A stretch of DNA of 64,000 bases from Hyphomicrobiales bacterium (GTDB lineage Bacteria > Pseudomonadota > Alphaproteobacteria > Rhizobiales > HXMU1428-3). The translations under genes and the position numbers were made by a program. Numbering within the stretch: the first letter of the stretch is position 1; the number at the start of each line of letters is the position of its first letter. The notes under the pieces were generated by a model. That model saw nothing but the letters and a program-made list of their open reading frames with translations, did not search any database and had not been told where the DNA came from. This document shows positions 50,786 to 60,420 of the stretch, piece by piece. The stretch is taken from assembly GCA_021775425.1 (NCBI GenBank), contig JAJFHX010000017.1, positions 31,837 through 95,836 on the forward strand, in the 5' to 3' direction.

Positions 50786-51334
50786 TCAGGTGGTGCCGGG
50801 GCTCTCAGCCCGCAGCCTCAGGAAATAACAGATTGAATGAACAATCTGAGAGAGTGCCTGAACAGTAAGCAGGAAAAACCCCAAAGGTATAAATGCTTTC
50901 AGAAGAAAGCGATAAGGCAAGCCGCCCGGGTCCGGGGATCCCTCCAGCAGGCTGTAAGATTGTTCAATATAAGGAAGCGAAAGCAGAACAATAATGATGG
51001 CAACGATCGCGAGAAGCAGGGCGGAAACCAGATCAATCACCTGCTTACCGCCCTCGCTCATTCTTTCATATAAAAAATCAACCCTCACATGCTCTCCCTT
51101 TTGCATGGCATAAGACATACCAATCAGCGCTATGGGCGAGACAAGATGCCATTCAAGCTCCTGCATGCCAACCGAGCCCAGGTTGAACACATAGCGAGCA
51201 AGCACGTTGCCTGAAACAACCAGCACAAGCACGAAACCACACCAGGCCGCAGCCTGCCCGGCCAGAGTGACCGGGCGCAGCAACAAGCCTTCAAGTTTCA
51301 CAAGGGTTTGCAATTGAGAGTCGACCATTTTCAT
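50786..51334 (-). CDS. TRAP transporter small permease (DctQ)
   Basis: 4-TM; VGMQELEWHLVSPIALIGMSYAMQKGEHVRVDFLY. Confidence 0.92.
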   Translation of the reverse strand: MKMVDSQLQTLVKLEGLLLRPVTLAGQAAAWCGFVLVLVVSGNVLARYVFNLGSVGMQELEWHLVSPIALIGMSYAMQKGEHVRVDFLYERMSEGGKQVIDLVSALLLAIVAIIIVLLSLPYIEQSYSLLEGSPDPGGLPYRFLLKAFIPLGFFLLTVQALSQIVHSICYFLRLRAESPGTT

Positions 51335-51375
51335 ATGTACCTTCTTAGTAATAAAGTCGTTTAAGAAGATATCGC

Positions 51376-52464
51376 TTATGAAGAAATCAGCGTGTGAAAC
51401 GGCTTTTCAGAAATTGCCGCCCATGAGCGGTGTTTATCCCTGAAGGCCATGAAATGATCATGCACTTTTTGTGTCAAAGGATCAGCCTTGGCTTTTTCAG
51501 TCAATACTTCATCAGTGATTGATTTCAATTTCACCACAATATCCTGAGGCAGTGATTGAGCAATGACCCCATGATTTTTAACTAGGTCAGTCAAGGCGTC
51601 AGCATTGTTCGCTTCACTCCAGGAATGACTGTCAAGATTACACGCCTGCGCACAGGATTTGACAATCGCCTGCAGATCCTTCGGCAATGTGGCCCAGGCT
51701 TTGGCATTGATCATCAGTTCTGTGACATTAGATGGCTCGTGCCAGCCGGTTGTGTAATAATATTTAGCCGCCTTATGCAGTCCCATCCGCCGGTCCTGAA
51801 ACGGGCCAACAAATTCAGCGGCATCAATTACACCGCGCTCAAGTGCGGGAAAAATTTCACCCCCCGGCAGCAATTTTACATTCACACCAAGCTTTTCATA
51901 AACCTTGCCAGCCAGCCCGGGGATTCTCATTTTTAAGCCGCTAAAATCTTCAATCGATTTGATCGGTTTTTTAAACCAGCCTGTCATCTGAATGCCGGTA
52001 TTGCCCATGGGCATGGCAACAAGACCATAAGGTTTGTAAACCTCATTCCAGAGCTCAAGCCCGCCACCATGATACATCCAGGCATTCACACCCTGAAAAT
52101 TTAGGCCAAAAGGAACCGTCGTGAAATATTGCGCCGCAAAAATTTTACCGGCCCAGTAATAGGCATTGCCAGCATTCATCTCAATGGTCCCGGCCCGCAC
52201 AGCATCAAACCCTTCCTTCGGAGGGATCAGCTCATTGGCCGCAAAAATTTTAATGTTTAACCGGCCACCGGACATTTCTTTGACCCGCTCACAAAAGTCC
52301 GTCGGGCTACCAGGCCCTACCGTATAAAACGGCGCACCAGCCGGATACATATTGGTCATTTTCCAGTTAAAACTGTCCTTTGCCCGGGCAATAGATGGCA
52401 TCGCCAAAGTGCTGCCAGCAGCAGCGCCAGCCACTGAAGCGGTTAAAAACTCACGTCTTTTCAT
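51376..52464 (-). CDS. TRAP substrate-binding protein (DctP, TakP-like), Tat signal
   Basis: MKRREFLTASVAGAAAGSTLAMPSIARA; MGNTGIQMTGWFKKPI..LKMRIPG..AAEFVGPFQD. Confidence 0.93.
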   Translation of the reverse strand: MKRREFLTASVAGAAAGSTLAMPSIARAKDSFNWKMTNMYPAGAPFYTVGPGSPTDFCERVKEMSGGRLNIKIFAANELIPPKEGFDAVRAGTIEMNAGNAYYWAGKIFAAQYFTTVPFGLNFQGVNAWMYHGGGLELWNEVYKPYGLVAMPMGNTGIQMTGWFKKPIKSIEDFSGLKMRIPGLAGKVYEKLGVNVKLLPGGEIFPALERGVIDAAEFVGPFQDRRMGLHKAAKYYYTTGWHEPSNVTELMINAKAWATLPKDLQAIVKSCAQACNLDSHSWSEANNADALTDLVKNHGVIAQSLPQDIVVKLKSITDEVLTEKAKADPLTQKVHDHFMAFRDKHRSWAAISEKPFHTLISS

Positions 52465-52604
52465 GATTTTCCTCATTCGATTAAGAATATGATTTTGTCA
52501 GAATGACAAACAGTCTGAAAAGACACTTAGCAAGTCCCGCGCCAAGATAAAAAATACAATAATATCAGTTAGATAAAGATAAAAAATCAACAAAAGAAGG
52601 GATA

Positions 52605-52616
52605 TATGTATACATA
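52605..52616. promoter_or_regulatory. TATGTATACATA palindrome, candidate GntR (FCD) operator
   Basis: Perfect 12-bp palindrome 141 bp upstream of the TRAP dctP start; GTATAC core resembles sites of GntR/FCD regulators. Confidence 0.35.
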
Positions 52617-52797
52617 CGCATCATAGCTGACTAATATATAGCCATAACGTGAGGATATGGAGGAAGGTAAACTAAGGCCATGAAAATAATAAAAGAAACA
52701 TGAAAATTCAATGTGCATATGCTATTTCAGTCAAAATCTGCTGAGCAGCACTATAGGGTGGGGCACATCACCAAACAGATCATTCAGTATTAAAAGT

Positions 52798-53430
52798 TCA
52801 TACCACCTCAGCCAGATAGCTATCCAACCGGCCGCGCACAGTTTCATAGTCACCAAAACCGTTCAGTAACAGCGTTGCCTGTTCCTGATGCACCATGATC
52901 AGTGTAGGAAAACCGCTAACACCCATCGCGCTGACATCCTGAAACTCATTTAATGTCAAAGCGGACATTTCATCTTTTTTGAAGTGAGCCATAAACTCAG
53001 CCCCATCAAATCCAGCATCGAATGCCAGTTGCTCAATCACTTCATCAGAAGTGATGATCTGCCCCCCGGAATAATAAGATTTTTGTAAAAACTTAAAAAA
53101 TTCCATCCCCTTCAGGGAACCGTAAAGCCCCCTTGCTGTAATCACAGCCCGGCAAGCCGGTTCAGTGTTATAAAACCAGCCGCGCTTCTCAAGCAGAGAA
53201 AAGTCAAAGTCCTGGCCTGAAAGTTCATGCACCCGCTCCCAGTGATGGCGGAGAAAATCAGCCATTTCATCATCAACAACGGCCTTGTTTCCTGGGCGTA
53301 ATCCGCCAAGCAAAATTTCAAACTCAAGCTTGGTTGCGTAGTTCTGAAGAAGTTTCGCCATCACTGGCGCCAGTCCCCAGCACCAGGAGCACATCGGATC
53401 ACCAACATAAATAAGAATGGGTTTAGGCAT
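52798..53430 (-). CDS. DsbA family (FrnE-like) protein
   Basis: ILIYVGDPMCSWCWGLAPVM (CSWC) and VSAMGVSGFPTLIMV. Confidence 0.88.
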   Translation of the reverse strand: MPKPILIYVGDPMCSWCWGLAPVMAKLLQNYATKLEFEILLGGLRPGNKAVVDDEMADFLRHHWERVHELSGQDFDFSLLEKRGWFYNTEPACRAVITARGLYGSLKGMEFFKFLQKSYYSGGQIITSDEVIEQLAFDAGFDGAEFMAHFKKDEMSALTLNEFQDVSAMGVSGFPTLIMVHQEQATLLLNGFGDYETVRGRLDSYLAEVV

Positions 53431-53673
53431 GAATGAAACTGGCTTTTTTGAAATTAAAGGATGCGTAAAGACTAATCATAAAACCAGTATATAGCCAGAA
53501 TATAGATAGTAAACTTACTGTGTCGGTCGAAAATTCATCGGTGATCATAAAATCAGTGTTGAAAAACAGGCGAATAAACTATTCAATCGGATTAATAACA
53601 ACGAAACGATAAGATCTGTGCAACAGGCGCAGTGATAACAAGCGCACACAGCAAATAGGGGATAAGGGAAATC

Positions 53674-54792
53674 ATGAAACGACGTGACTTTCTTAAAAAA
53701 TCGGCAAGAGGCCTTGCTGGTGCCGCAGGCGCAGCCACGCTTGCGACCACTTCCACAATAACAGCCCCCGCACATGCAAAGGGAAGAACCAGCTGGATCT
53801 GTGTTTCAGCCTTTGGCAAAGCCGGTATGCTAGGCCAGGCCATCACTCATTTTGCTGAGTTTGTAAATCAGGCATCAGCCGGGCGGATGAAAATCAAAGT
53901 CTATCACGGAAGCGAACTTGTTGGCCCGTTTGAAGCGATGGATGCCGTACAATCCGGCACAGCCCAGATGGGTTTTGGCGCACCTTATTACTGGGCCGGT
54001 AAATCAGAGGCGATTTCATTCGTCGCGGCCATGCCCTATGGGCTCACGGCACAGGAACAAAATGCCTGGGCCTATTATGGGGGCGGCATCGAAATCGCTG
54101 ATAAGCTGGTTTATAATCCGCTGGGCCTCAAATTTCTGCCCATGGGAAATACCGGCAATCAGATGGGTGGCTGGTATAAAAATGAAATCAACACAACAGA
54201 TGATCTCAACGGTCTGAAGTTTCGCATGCCAGGCCTTGGCGGTGAAATCTTAAAAACATTTGGGGTCAACGTGGTGCTGCTTCCCGGCCCGGAAGTTTTG
54301 CCAGCCCTGACCTCAGGCGCCATAGACGGCACAGAATGGATCGGCCCGGCAGCAGACCTTGGCAAAGGCATGTTCAGGGTGGTTCAGAATTATTACTACC
54401 CCGGCTGGCATGAACCAGCCACCATTCTTGATGGTTTCTTTGATTTAAAAGAATGGGAAAAACTCGACAAAGACCTGAAAGAAATTGTCATCAAAGGCGC
54501 AGCGGCGACCAATCTCTTCCTGCTCTCAAGGTTTCAGGCGGCAAACAATGCCGCGATGCAAAAACTGATCACTGATCATCAGGTGAAATTGCGTAAATAC
54601 AGCGATGAGCTCCTCAAAGCCATTGGCGAGCGGGCAACAACTGTCCTGCCCGAGCTGGCAAAACGCACACCAGAAGCAACGGAGCTGTTCAATCATCTGG
54701 TAAGTTTCCGAACAACCATGACAGAATGGTCCGGCTATTCAGAAGGCAGCTTTATCGAAAGCCGGTTATCAGCCAAATTCAAACCCATATAA
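53674..54792 (+). CDS. TRAP substrate-binding protein (DctP, TakP-like), Tat signal
   Basis: MKRRDFLKKSARGLAGAAGAATLA; MGNTGNQMGGWYKNEI..LKFRMPG..GTEWIGPAAD. Confidence 0.93.
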   Translation: MKRRDFLKKSARGLAGAAGAATLATTSTITAPAHAKGRTSWICVSAFGKAGMLGQAITHFAEFVNQASAGRMKIKVYHGSELVGPFEAMDAVQSGTAQMGFGAPYYWAGKSEAISFVAAMPYGLTAQEQNAWAYYGGGIEIADKLVYNPLGLKFLPMGNTGNQMGGWYKNEINTTDDLNGLKFRMPGLGGEILKTFGVNVVLLPGPEVLPALTSGAIDGTEWIGPAADLGKGMFRVVQNYYYPGWHEPATILDGFFDLKEWEKLDKDLKEIVIKGAAATNLFLLSRFQAANNAAMQKLITDHQVKLRKYSDELLKAIGERATTVLPELAKRTPEATELFNHLVSFRTTMTEWSGYSEGSFIESRLSAKFKPI

Positions 54793-54852
54793 CTCTCCAC
54801 GCCTCATATTTTCCGATTACTAAGAAAGACATAGTTGTTAAAGACCTAATAT

Positions 54853-55449
54853 ATGAATGCACTAAGAAAAATTTCAGACGTGATAGACACAATCAACAAC
54901 ACGATCGGCAAGGCCGTTTCCTGGCTGATGGTGATCATGGTCATAAATGTGTTTCTGGTCGTTGTGCTGCGCTATGTATTTTCGATTGGCTTCATCTGGA
55001 TGCAGGAATTATACGTCTGGACCCATGCCGCCATTTTCATGCTCGGTGCTTCCTATGCGCTGCTGCATGATGAGCATGTCAGAATTGATCTGATTTATCG
55101 CACCGCTTCAGCCAGATACAAAGCCCTGGTGAATTTATTAGGCAGCTTATTATTCGCGCTTCCCCTGTTAAGCATATTGTTTTTGAAAAGCTGGCCCCAG
55201 CTGGTGCGGTCGTTTAACACATTGGAAAAATCCGCCGAAGCGGGCGGGTTGCCAGGTCTCTTTATTCTGAAAGCCGTTATTCCATTGTTCTGCATCCTTT
55301 TGGGCCTGCAAGTTCTCTCCCTTATGCTGCGCAGCATCATAACCCTCATCACTCCGAAAAGTGATAGTGAGTATAGTTTCGAGAGCGAAGGTGAAACAGC
55401 AGCTGAACCTACAACAACCCTCCTGAAAGAAGCTAAACACCTGTCATGA
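54853..55449 (+). CDS. TRAP transporter small permease (DctQ)
   Basis: IGFIWMQELYVWTHAAIFMLGASYALLHDEHVRIDLIYR. Confidence 0.92.
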   Translation: MNALRKISDVIDTINNTIGKAVSWLMVIMVINVFLVVVLRYVFSIGFIWMQELYVWTHAAIFMLGASYALLHDEHVRIDLIYRTASARYKALVNLLGSLLFALPLLSILFLKSWPQLVRSFNTLEKSAEAGGLPGLFILKAVIPLFCILLGLQVLSLMLRSIITLITPKSDSEYSFESEGETAAEPTTTLLKEAKHLS

Positions 55450-56828
55450 CGCCAGAATATCTCGCCCTTTTAATGTTTCTGGCCACCCTTGCGGCGTTAA
55501 TGCTTGGCTTCCCGGTGGCCCTCACACTGGGCGGGGTCGCCATTCTGTTCGCCTTTATTGGTGACTGGCTCGATATGTTCAATCTCGGTCTGCTGAATGT
55601 CTACCCGCTAAGGGTACTGGGCGTGATGAAAACCGAAACACTGGTCGCAGTGCCGCTGTTTATTTTTATGGGGGTGATGCTGGATAAATCAAAATTAGCT
55701 GGCAATCTGCTTGATGCGATGGGGAATATGTTTGGCCAGAAATGCGGTGGGCTTGGTTTCTCGGTGCTGATCGTAGGCACCTTGCTCGCAGCTTCAACAG
55801 GCATTGTCGGTGCAACCATTGTGACCATGGGGCTGATGTCGTACCCGGTCATGTTACGCGCTGGTTATGATCCAAAACTGGCCGCAGGCCTCATTTGTTC
55901 GTCTGGTACATTGGGCCAGATCATCCCACCCTCAATCATTCTCGTGCTGCTGGCTGATATTCTGCAAGGGGCAAATGAACAGGCGGCAGAGATCAATGGC
56001 AATCTTGCTCCTGAACCTGTCACAGCGATAGACCTTTTCGCTGGGGCATTGATACCAGGGCTGTTTCTTGTTTGTCTTTATATGTTATGGCTGGTGTTTC
56101 AATCCATCAAAAATCCACAGTCCTGTCCTTCGCTGCAAAATATGCAAGATGGTGATATCCGACCATTGAAAATGGGTGAGCTTTTCAAAATCATCCTCCC
56201 TCCGCTAATTCTGATTTTTGTGGTGCTGGGTTCCATTCTGGCTGGCATCGCCACACCGACAGAAAGCGCCGCTGTTGGTGCCGTTGGCGCCAGTCTTCTG
56301 GCCATGCATGCTCGCAGTTTTAATCTTAAAGTGTTGCAGCAGGTGAGCCAGGAAACAACCCGAATGAGCGCCATGGTGTTTCTCATCCTGATCGGCGCGT
56401 CAATGTTTTCGCTGGTGTTTCGCGGGCTGGGTGGTGACACCGTCATTGAAGAATTTTTAAAGAATTTACCAGGCGGCGCCTTTACAGCCATGTTGCTGGT
56501 TATGGGCGTGATCTTTCTACTCGGATTTTTTCTCGACTTTATCGAGATTATTTTTGTCGTCGTCCCCATCGTCGCCCCGACCCTGATTGCACTGGGTTAT
56601 AATCCGCTTTGGCTTGGCGTGATGATCGGCGTGAACCTGCAAACCAGCTTCCTGACACCGCCCTTTGGCTTCGCCCTGTTTTATCTAAGAGGCGTCGCCC
56701 CAAAAGAAGTAAAAACAAAAGACATTTATCTTGGCGTGATACCGTTCATCCTGCTGCAAATCCTGGCCCTTGCCCTGTTCTGGCTATTCCCCGAAATCGT
56801 CACCTGGCTACCAGGCATACTATTTTAA
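55446..56828 (+). CDS. TRAP transporter large permease (DctM)
   Basis: VAVPLFIFMGVMLDKSKLAGNLL; ASTGIVGATIVTMGLMSYPVMLRAGYDPKLAAGLICSSGTLGQIIPPSIILVLLAD; ATGA overlap with dctQ. Confidence 0.95.
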   Translation: MTPEYLALLMFLATLAALMLGFPVALTLGGVAILFAFIGDWLDMFNLGLLNVYPLRVLGVMKTETLVAVPLFIFMGVMLDKSKLAGNLLDAMGNMFGQKCGGLGFSVLIVGTLLAASTGIVGATIVTMGLMSYPVMLRAGYDPKLAAGLICSSGTLGQIIPPSIILVLLADILQGANEQAAEINGNLAPEPVTAIDLFAGALIPGLFLVCLYMLWLVFQSIKNPQSCPSLQNMQDGDIRPLKMGELFKIILPPLILIFVVLGSILAGIATPTESAAVGAVGASLLAMHARSFNLKVLQQVSQETTRMSAMVFLILIGASMFSLVFRGLGGDTVIEEFLKNLPGGAFTAMLLVMGVIFLLGFFLDFIEIIFVVVPIVAPTLIALGYNPLWLGVMIGVNLQTSFLTPPFGFALFYLRGVAPKEVKTKDIYLGVIPFILLQILALALFWLFPEIVTWLPGILF

Positions 56829-56863
56829 AAAGTAAGTCCAGACAAAAACCTCAATCCCAACCA

Positions 56864-56895
56864 GCGCCGGTTGCTTGTGGGCAACCTGAAGGCGC
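56864..56895. repeat. hairpin C-family palindromic repeat
   Basis: GCGCC-GGTTGC-ttgtgg-GCAACC-tgaa-GGCGC, homologous to 30439-30468. Confidence 0.75.
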
Positions 56896-56940
56896 ACTAA
56901 AAGAGTATGCAAAAAAGAAAAATGTTGAGATAATAACGGG

Positions 56941-58854
56941 ATGAAACGCCACATACTCAAAAATCCATTTTTTATAGCCTTGCTGCTGATGCTGACATTG
57001 TCCGTTTCATGGCTGGGTTATTCATTTGCCATTCGCTATTTCATCAATAAAACCGCGATACAAGGCCAAAGCACTTTACGTCTCGCAACAGCAGGCCTGC
57101 GCGGTGAACTCAGCCGTTATGAACCTCTGCCAGAACTGATTGCGGATAACAAAGACATCAGAAACCTGTTAGCTGACCCGACAGACCGATATCAGGTTGA
57201 CATGGTTAATCAGCAGCTCAAACAGATTACAAAAAATGTCGCCGCCTCAGTCATCTATCTGATCGATAAACAAGGGCTCACCATTGCCTCCAGTAATTTT
57301 GATACACCGATTTCCTTCGTAAACCGCAATTTTGATTATCGACCTTATTTTCAGACAGCGATTAAAGGCGGGGAAGGGCGTTACTTTGCTCTTGGGTCAA
57401 CATCATTAAAACGCGGATATTATTTCGCAGCACCGGTGCATATTAGGGGTGAGATTGTCGGCGTCACAGTGGTCAAAATTAATGTTGATGGCTTTGAAAC
57501 AGCATGGCGTGGAAACGAAAATGAAATCATCGTCACAGATGAATACGGCATTATCTTTATGTCGAGCCGGGAAGAGTGGTTGTTCAGATCGATAAAGCCG
57601 GTATCATCCGACCTGTTGTTTAAATTCAAATCAACCCGTCAATACCCGGTTGATCGGATCAGTGAACTCCCTATCACAAATCTCAGCCAGAATAACAGTC
57701 AGAACGATTTATTGACCAATAAAGACAAAGGCGAGCTCATCTCACTCCCTTTTGCAGGTGACAATAAAGAATTTATTTTCAAACATATGGAGATGAAAGA
57801 TGCAGGCTGGACAGTCCACATCCTCTCCCCGACCTCAGGCGCAAGGGCGCAGGCCTATGCGGTGCTGCTCTCTATCATTCTCTCAACTTTGTTGGCAATA
57901 TTGTTGTTAGCGTTCTTGTCTCAGCGCCGTGCCCGCATTGAAGAAATTATGCAAACCCAGAAAGAGGCCCATGAACAACTCGAAAAACGCGTCGCCAATC
58001 GCACCAAAGACCTGAATGAAGTCAACGCCAAACTGCTTGAAGAAGTAGAAGAACGTGTGGCAGCAGAGAGGCGCCTGAGAAAAACGCAGGAAGATCTGAT
58101 ACAGGCGGGCAAATTAGCCGCTCTGGGGCAAATGTCAGCAGCCCTGTCACATGAACTAAATCAGCCGCTTGCCGCGGTAAAGTCATATGCTGATAACGCT
58201 GAAGCATATTTAGAACGAGAGAGACCAGAAGAAGCAAAGGAAAATATCAAACGCATTTCAGAACTGACAGATCGCATGGCCGCCATCAGCAAACACTTGC
58301 GTAACTTTGCCAGAAAACCCAAAGAGCAATTAGGCCCCATCCCACTGGCGACAGTTGTTAATGATGCCATAGAGATCATGTCAGGCAAATTAAGATCAAG
58401 ATCGGCAAGCATTTCGGTTGATGTCCCGGGCAATGAGATATGGGTTCATGGGGGGCAGGTTCGTTTGCAACAGGTTCTGGTCAATCTGATCAGCAACGCG
58501 CTGGATGTTGAAATAAAAAGCGTCAATACAACCGAAGCCAGCACACCCGAAGTCAACACACCCAAAGTCAATACACCCAAAATTGAAATCCGCGCTGGCG
58601 TGAATGACGGCCGTGTGAAAATTGAAGTCCGTGATAATGGTAAAGGTCTTGAGGAAGACATCATCAATCAGATTTTTGATCCGTTTTTTACAACGAAAGG
58701 GATTAACAAAGGGCTAGGTCTCGGGCTTTCTATTTCTTATAACATCATCAGGGATTTCGGTGGCACACTTTCGGCAAGAAACCATCCGGATGGTGGCGCT
58801 ATTTTCACAATCGAACTAAACGAGGCAGAAAGAGTTGTGGGGGCAGCTGAATGA
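56941..58854 (+). CDS. dctB: C4-dicarboxylate sensor histidine kinase DctB
   Basis: Double-Cache periplasmic region; GKLAALGQMSAALSHELNQPLAAVKSYADNAEAYLERER; LGLGLSISYNIIRDFGG. Confidence 0.93.
   Translation: MKRHILKNPFFIALLLMLTLSVSWLGYSFAIRYFINKTAIQGQSTLRLATAGLRGELSRYEPLPELIADNKDIRNLLADPTDRYQVDMVNQQLKQITKNVAASVIYLIDKQGLTIASSNFDTPISFVNRNFDYRPYFQTAIKGGEGRYFALGSTSLKRGYYFAAPVHIRGEIVGVTVVKINVDGFETAWRGNENEIIVTDEYGIIFMSSREEWLFRSIKPVSSDLLFKFKSTRQYPVDRISELPITNLSQNNSQNDLLTNKDKGELISLPFAGDNKEFIFKHMEMKDAGWTVHILSPTSGARAQAYAVLLSIILSTLLAILLLAFLSQRRARIEEIMQTQKEAHEQLEKRVANRTKDLNEVNAKLLEEVEERVAAERRLRKTQEDLIQAGKLAALGQMSAALSHELNQPLAAVKSYADNAEAYLERERPEEAKENIKRISELTDRMAAISKHLRNFARKPKEQLGPIPLATVVNDAIEIMSGKLRSRSASISVDVPGNEIWVHGGQVRLQQVLVNLISNALDVEIKSVNTTEASTPEVNTPKVNTPKIEIRAGVNDGRVKIEVRDNGKGLEEDIINQIFDPFFTTKGINKGLGLGLSISYNIIRDFGGTLSARNHPDGGAIFTIELNEAERVVGAAE
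58522..58581 (+). repeat. in-frame 15-bp tandem repeat in dctB (4 units)
   Basis: gtcaatacaaccgaa/gccagcacacccgaa/gtcaacacacccaaa/gtcaatacacccaaa = VNTTE-ASTPE-VNTPK-VNTPK. Confidence 0.9.
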
Positions 58855-60197
58855 GCAATGGCAAAGTCATATTTGTCGATGATGAAGAACATCTGAGGCT
58901 CGCGGCAAAACAGGCGTTAGAACTTGCCGAACTGGATGTGAGCTGTTTCGCCAACGGTGAGCAGGTGATGGATTTGCTAAGCCGGAATTTTACCGGCGTG
59001 CTGATTACAGATGTTCGCATGCCCGGGAAAGATGGAATGGATCTGTTAAAAGCCGCCCTTGAGATTGATGCCCAGCTACCCGTTGTGCTGGTCACGGGGC
59101 ACGGTGATGTTCAGCTGGCCGTTGAAGCAATGCGTCTGGGAGCGTACGATTTTATTGAAAAACCCTTTGCCTCAAATCACCTCATTGATGTGGCAAGGCG
59201 CGCCATTGATAAACGCCGCCTCACACTTGAAAATCGCCAGCTACGTTCAGCCGTTGCCGGAAGAGACCGGCTTGAAGCAAGATTAATCGGCCGCGCCGAA
59301 GTGATGGTCGAACTGCGCCGCAAGATCAGAGCCATCGCCCAGACGGATACAGACATCCTCATCATCGGCAAAACAGGAACAGGCAAAGAGGTCGCCGCCC
59401 GGGCACTGCATGCCATCAGCCCGCGGGAAGAAAAGCCATTTGTTGCCATCAATTGCGGCGCTCTACCAGAAGGGCTGATCGAAAGCGAGCTTTTCGGCCA
59501 TGAAGCAGGGGCATTCCCCGGGGCTACCAGGTCGCGATATGGCAAATTCGAACATGCACAAGGGGGCACAGTGTTTCTCGATGAAATTGAAAGCATGTCG
59601 ATGGAATTACAGGTCAAACTCCTCCGCGTCATACAGGATAGAACCATCTCACGGCTCGGCTCAAATGAGATGATTGATTTAGATGTCCGCTTTCTTGCCG
59701 CCAGCAAAGCAGATCTGGAAAAAGAAGCTGAGGAAGGCCGCTTTCGCGAAGACCTTCTGTATCGCCTCAATGTCATCACCTTAAGAATGCCAACCCTTGA
59801 CCAGCGACGAGAGGATATCCCGCGCCTCTTTACTCATCTGGTTAATCAGGCCTGTGCACGCTATCGCCGCGAAATGCCAGAAATTCCATCCACCATTCTT
59901 GCAACAGTCGCGAACAGGAACTGGCCGGGTAATGTCCGTGAATTAAGAAACGCTGCAGACCGCTTTGCCCTTGAACTTGGTCTGGCGGATGGAATAGGCA
60001 CCGAACCAGCAGCCAAAGGATCGCTGTCAGACCGCATAGCCGATTATGAAAAAAACCTGATTGCAGCAGAGCTTTCAGTAAATAATGGCCGTCTCAAAGA
60101 GACCTATGAAAATCTCGGTCTGTCCCGTAAATCTCTTTATGAAAAAATGCAAAAACATGGTTTGAGCCGCGAAAGTTTTGGATCAAAAGATAAGTAA
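58851..60197 (+). CDS. dctD: sigma-54 activator-type response regulator DctD
   Basis: Receiver VIFVDDEEHLRLAAKQALELA..DVRMPGKDGMDLL; AAA+ IIGKTGTGKEVAARALH; Fis HTH at C-terminus; GAFPGA at 59508-59525. Confidence 0.94.
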   Translation: MSNGKVIFVDDEEHLRLAAKQALELAELDVSCFANGEQVMDLLSRNFTGVLITDVRMPGKDGMDLLKAALEIDAQLPVVLVTGHGDVQLAVEAMRLGAYDFIEKPFASNHLIDVARRAIDKRRLTLENRQLRSAVAGRDRLEARLIGRAEVMVELRRKIRAIAQTDTDILIIGKTGTGKEVAARALHAISPREEKPFVAINCGALPEGLIESELFGHEAGAFPGATRSRYGKFEHAQGGTVFLDEIESMSMELQVKLLRVIQDRTISRLGSNEMIDLDVRFLAASKADLEKEAEEGRFREDLLYRLNVITLRMPTLDQRREDIPRLFTHLVNQACARYRREMPEIPSTILATVANRNWPGNVRELRNAADRFALELGLADGIGTEPAAKGSLSDRIADYEKNLIAAELSVNNGRLKETYENLGLSRKSLYEKMQKHGLSRESFGSKDK

Positions 60198-60420
60198 ACG
60201 AAATCAAATTTCGGGTTAATTTCTTGGTTTTGGGTAGATTCTGACCCGTGCTTAAAGCAAAATGTAACCATATCCACCCACAGGCCAAAATAAATACTCA
60301 CATTCGCCCTTTTTTCTTAGTAGCTTACTTGCAACCAACTTTTAGATTGGTTGAGTATAACCCAGCGTAAATTTAACAATAAAAAATTACGTAAGTTTAG
60401 CAAACTCTAAGGAGAGAGAA

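Noticed and set aside
60198-60420. Sigma-54 promoter for dctPQM
   Set aside because: Only weak partial matches (for example tgacccgtgcttaaagc); no GG-N10-GC pair with good flanks.
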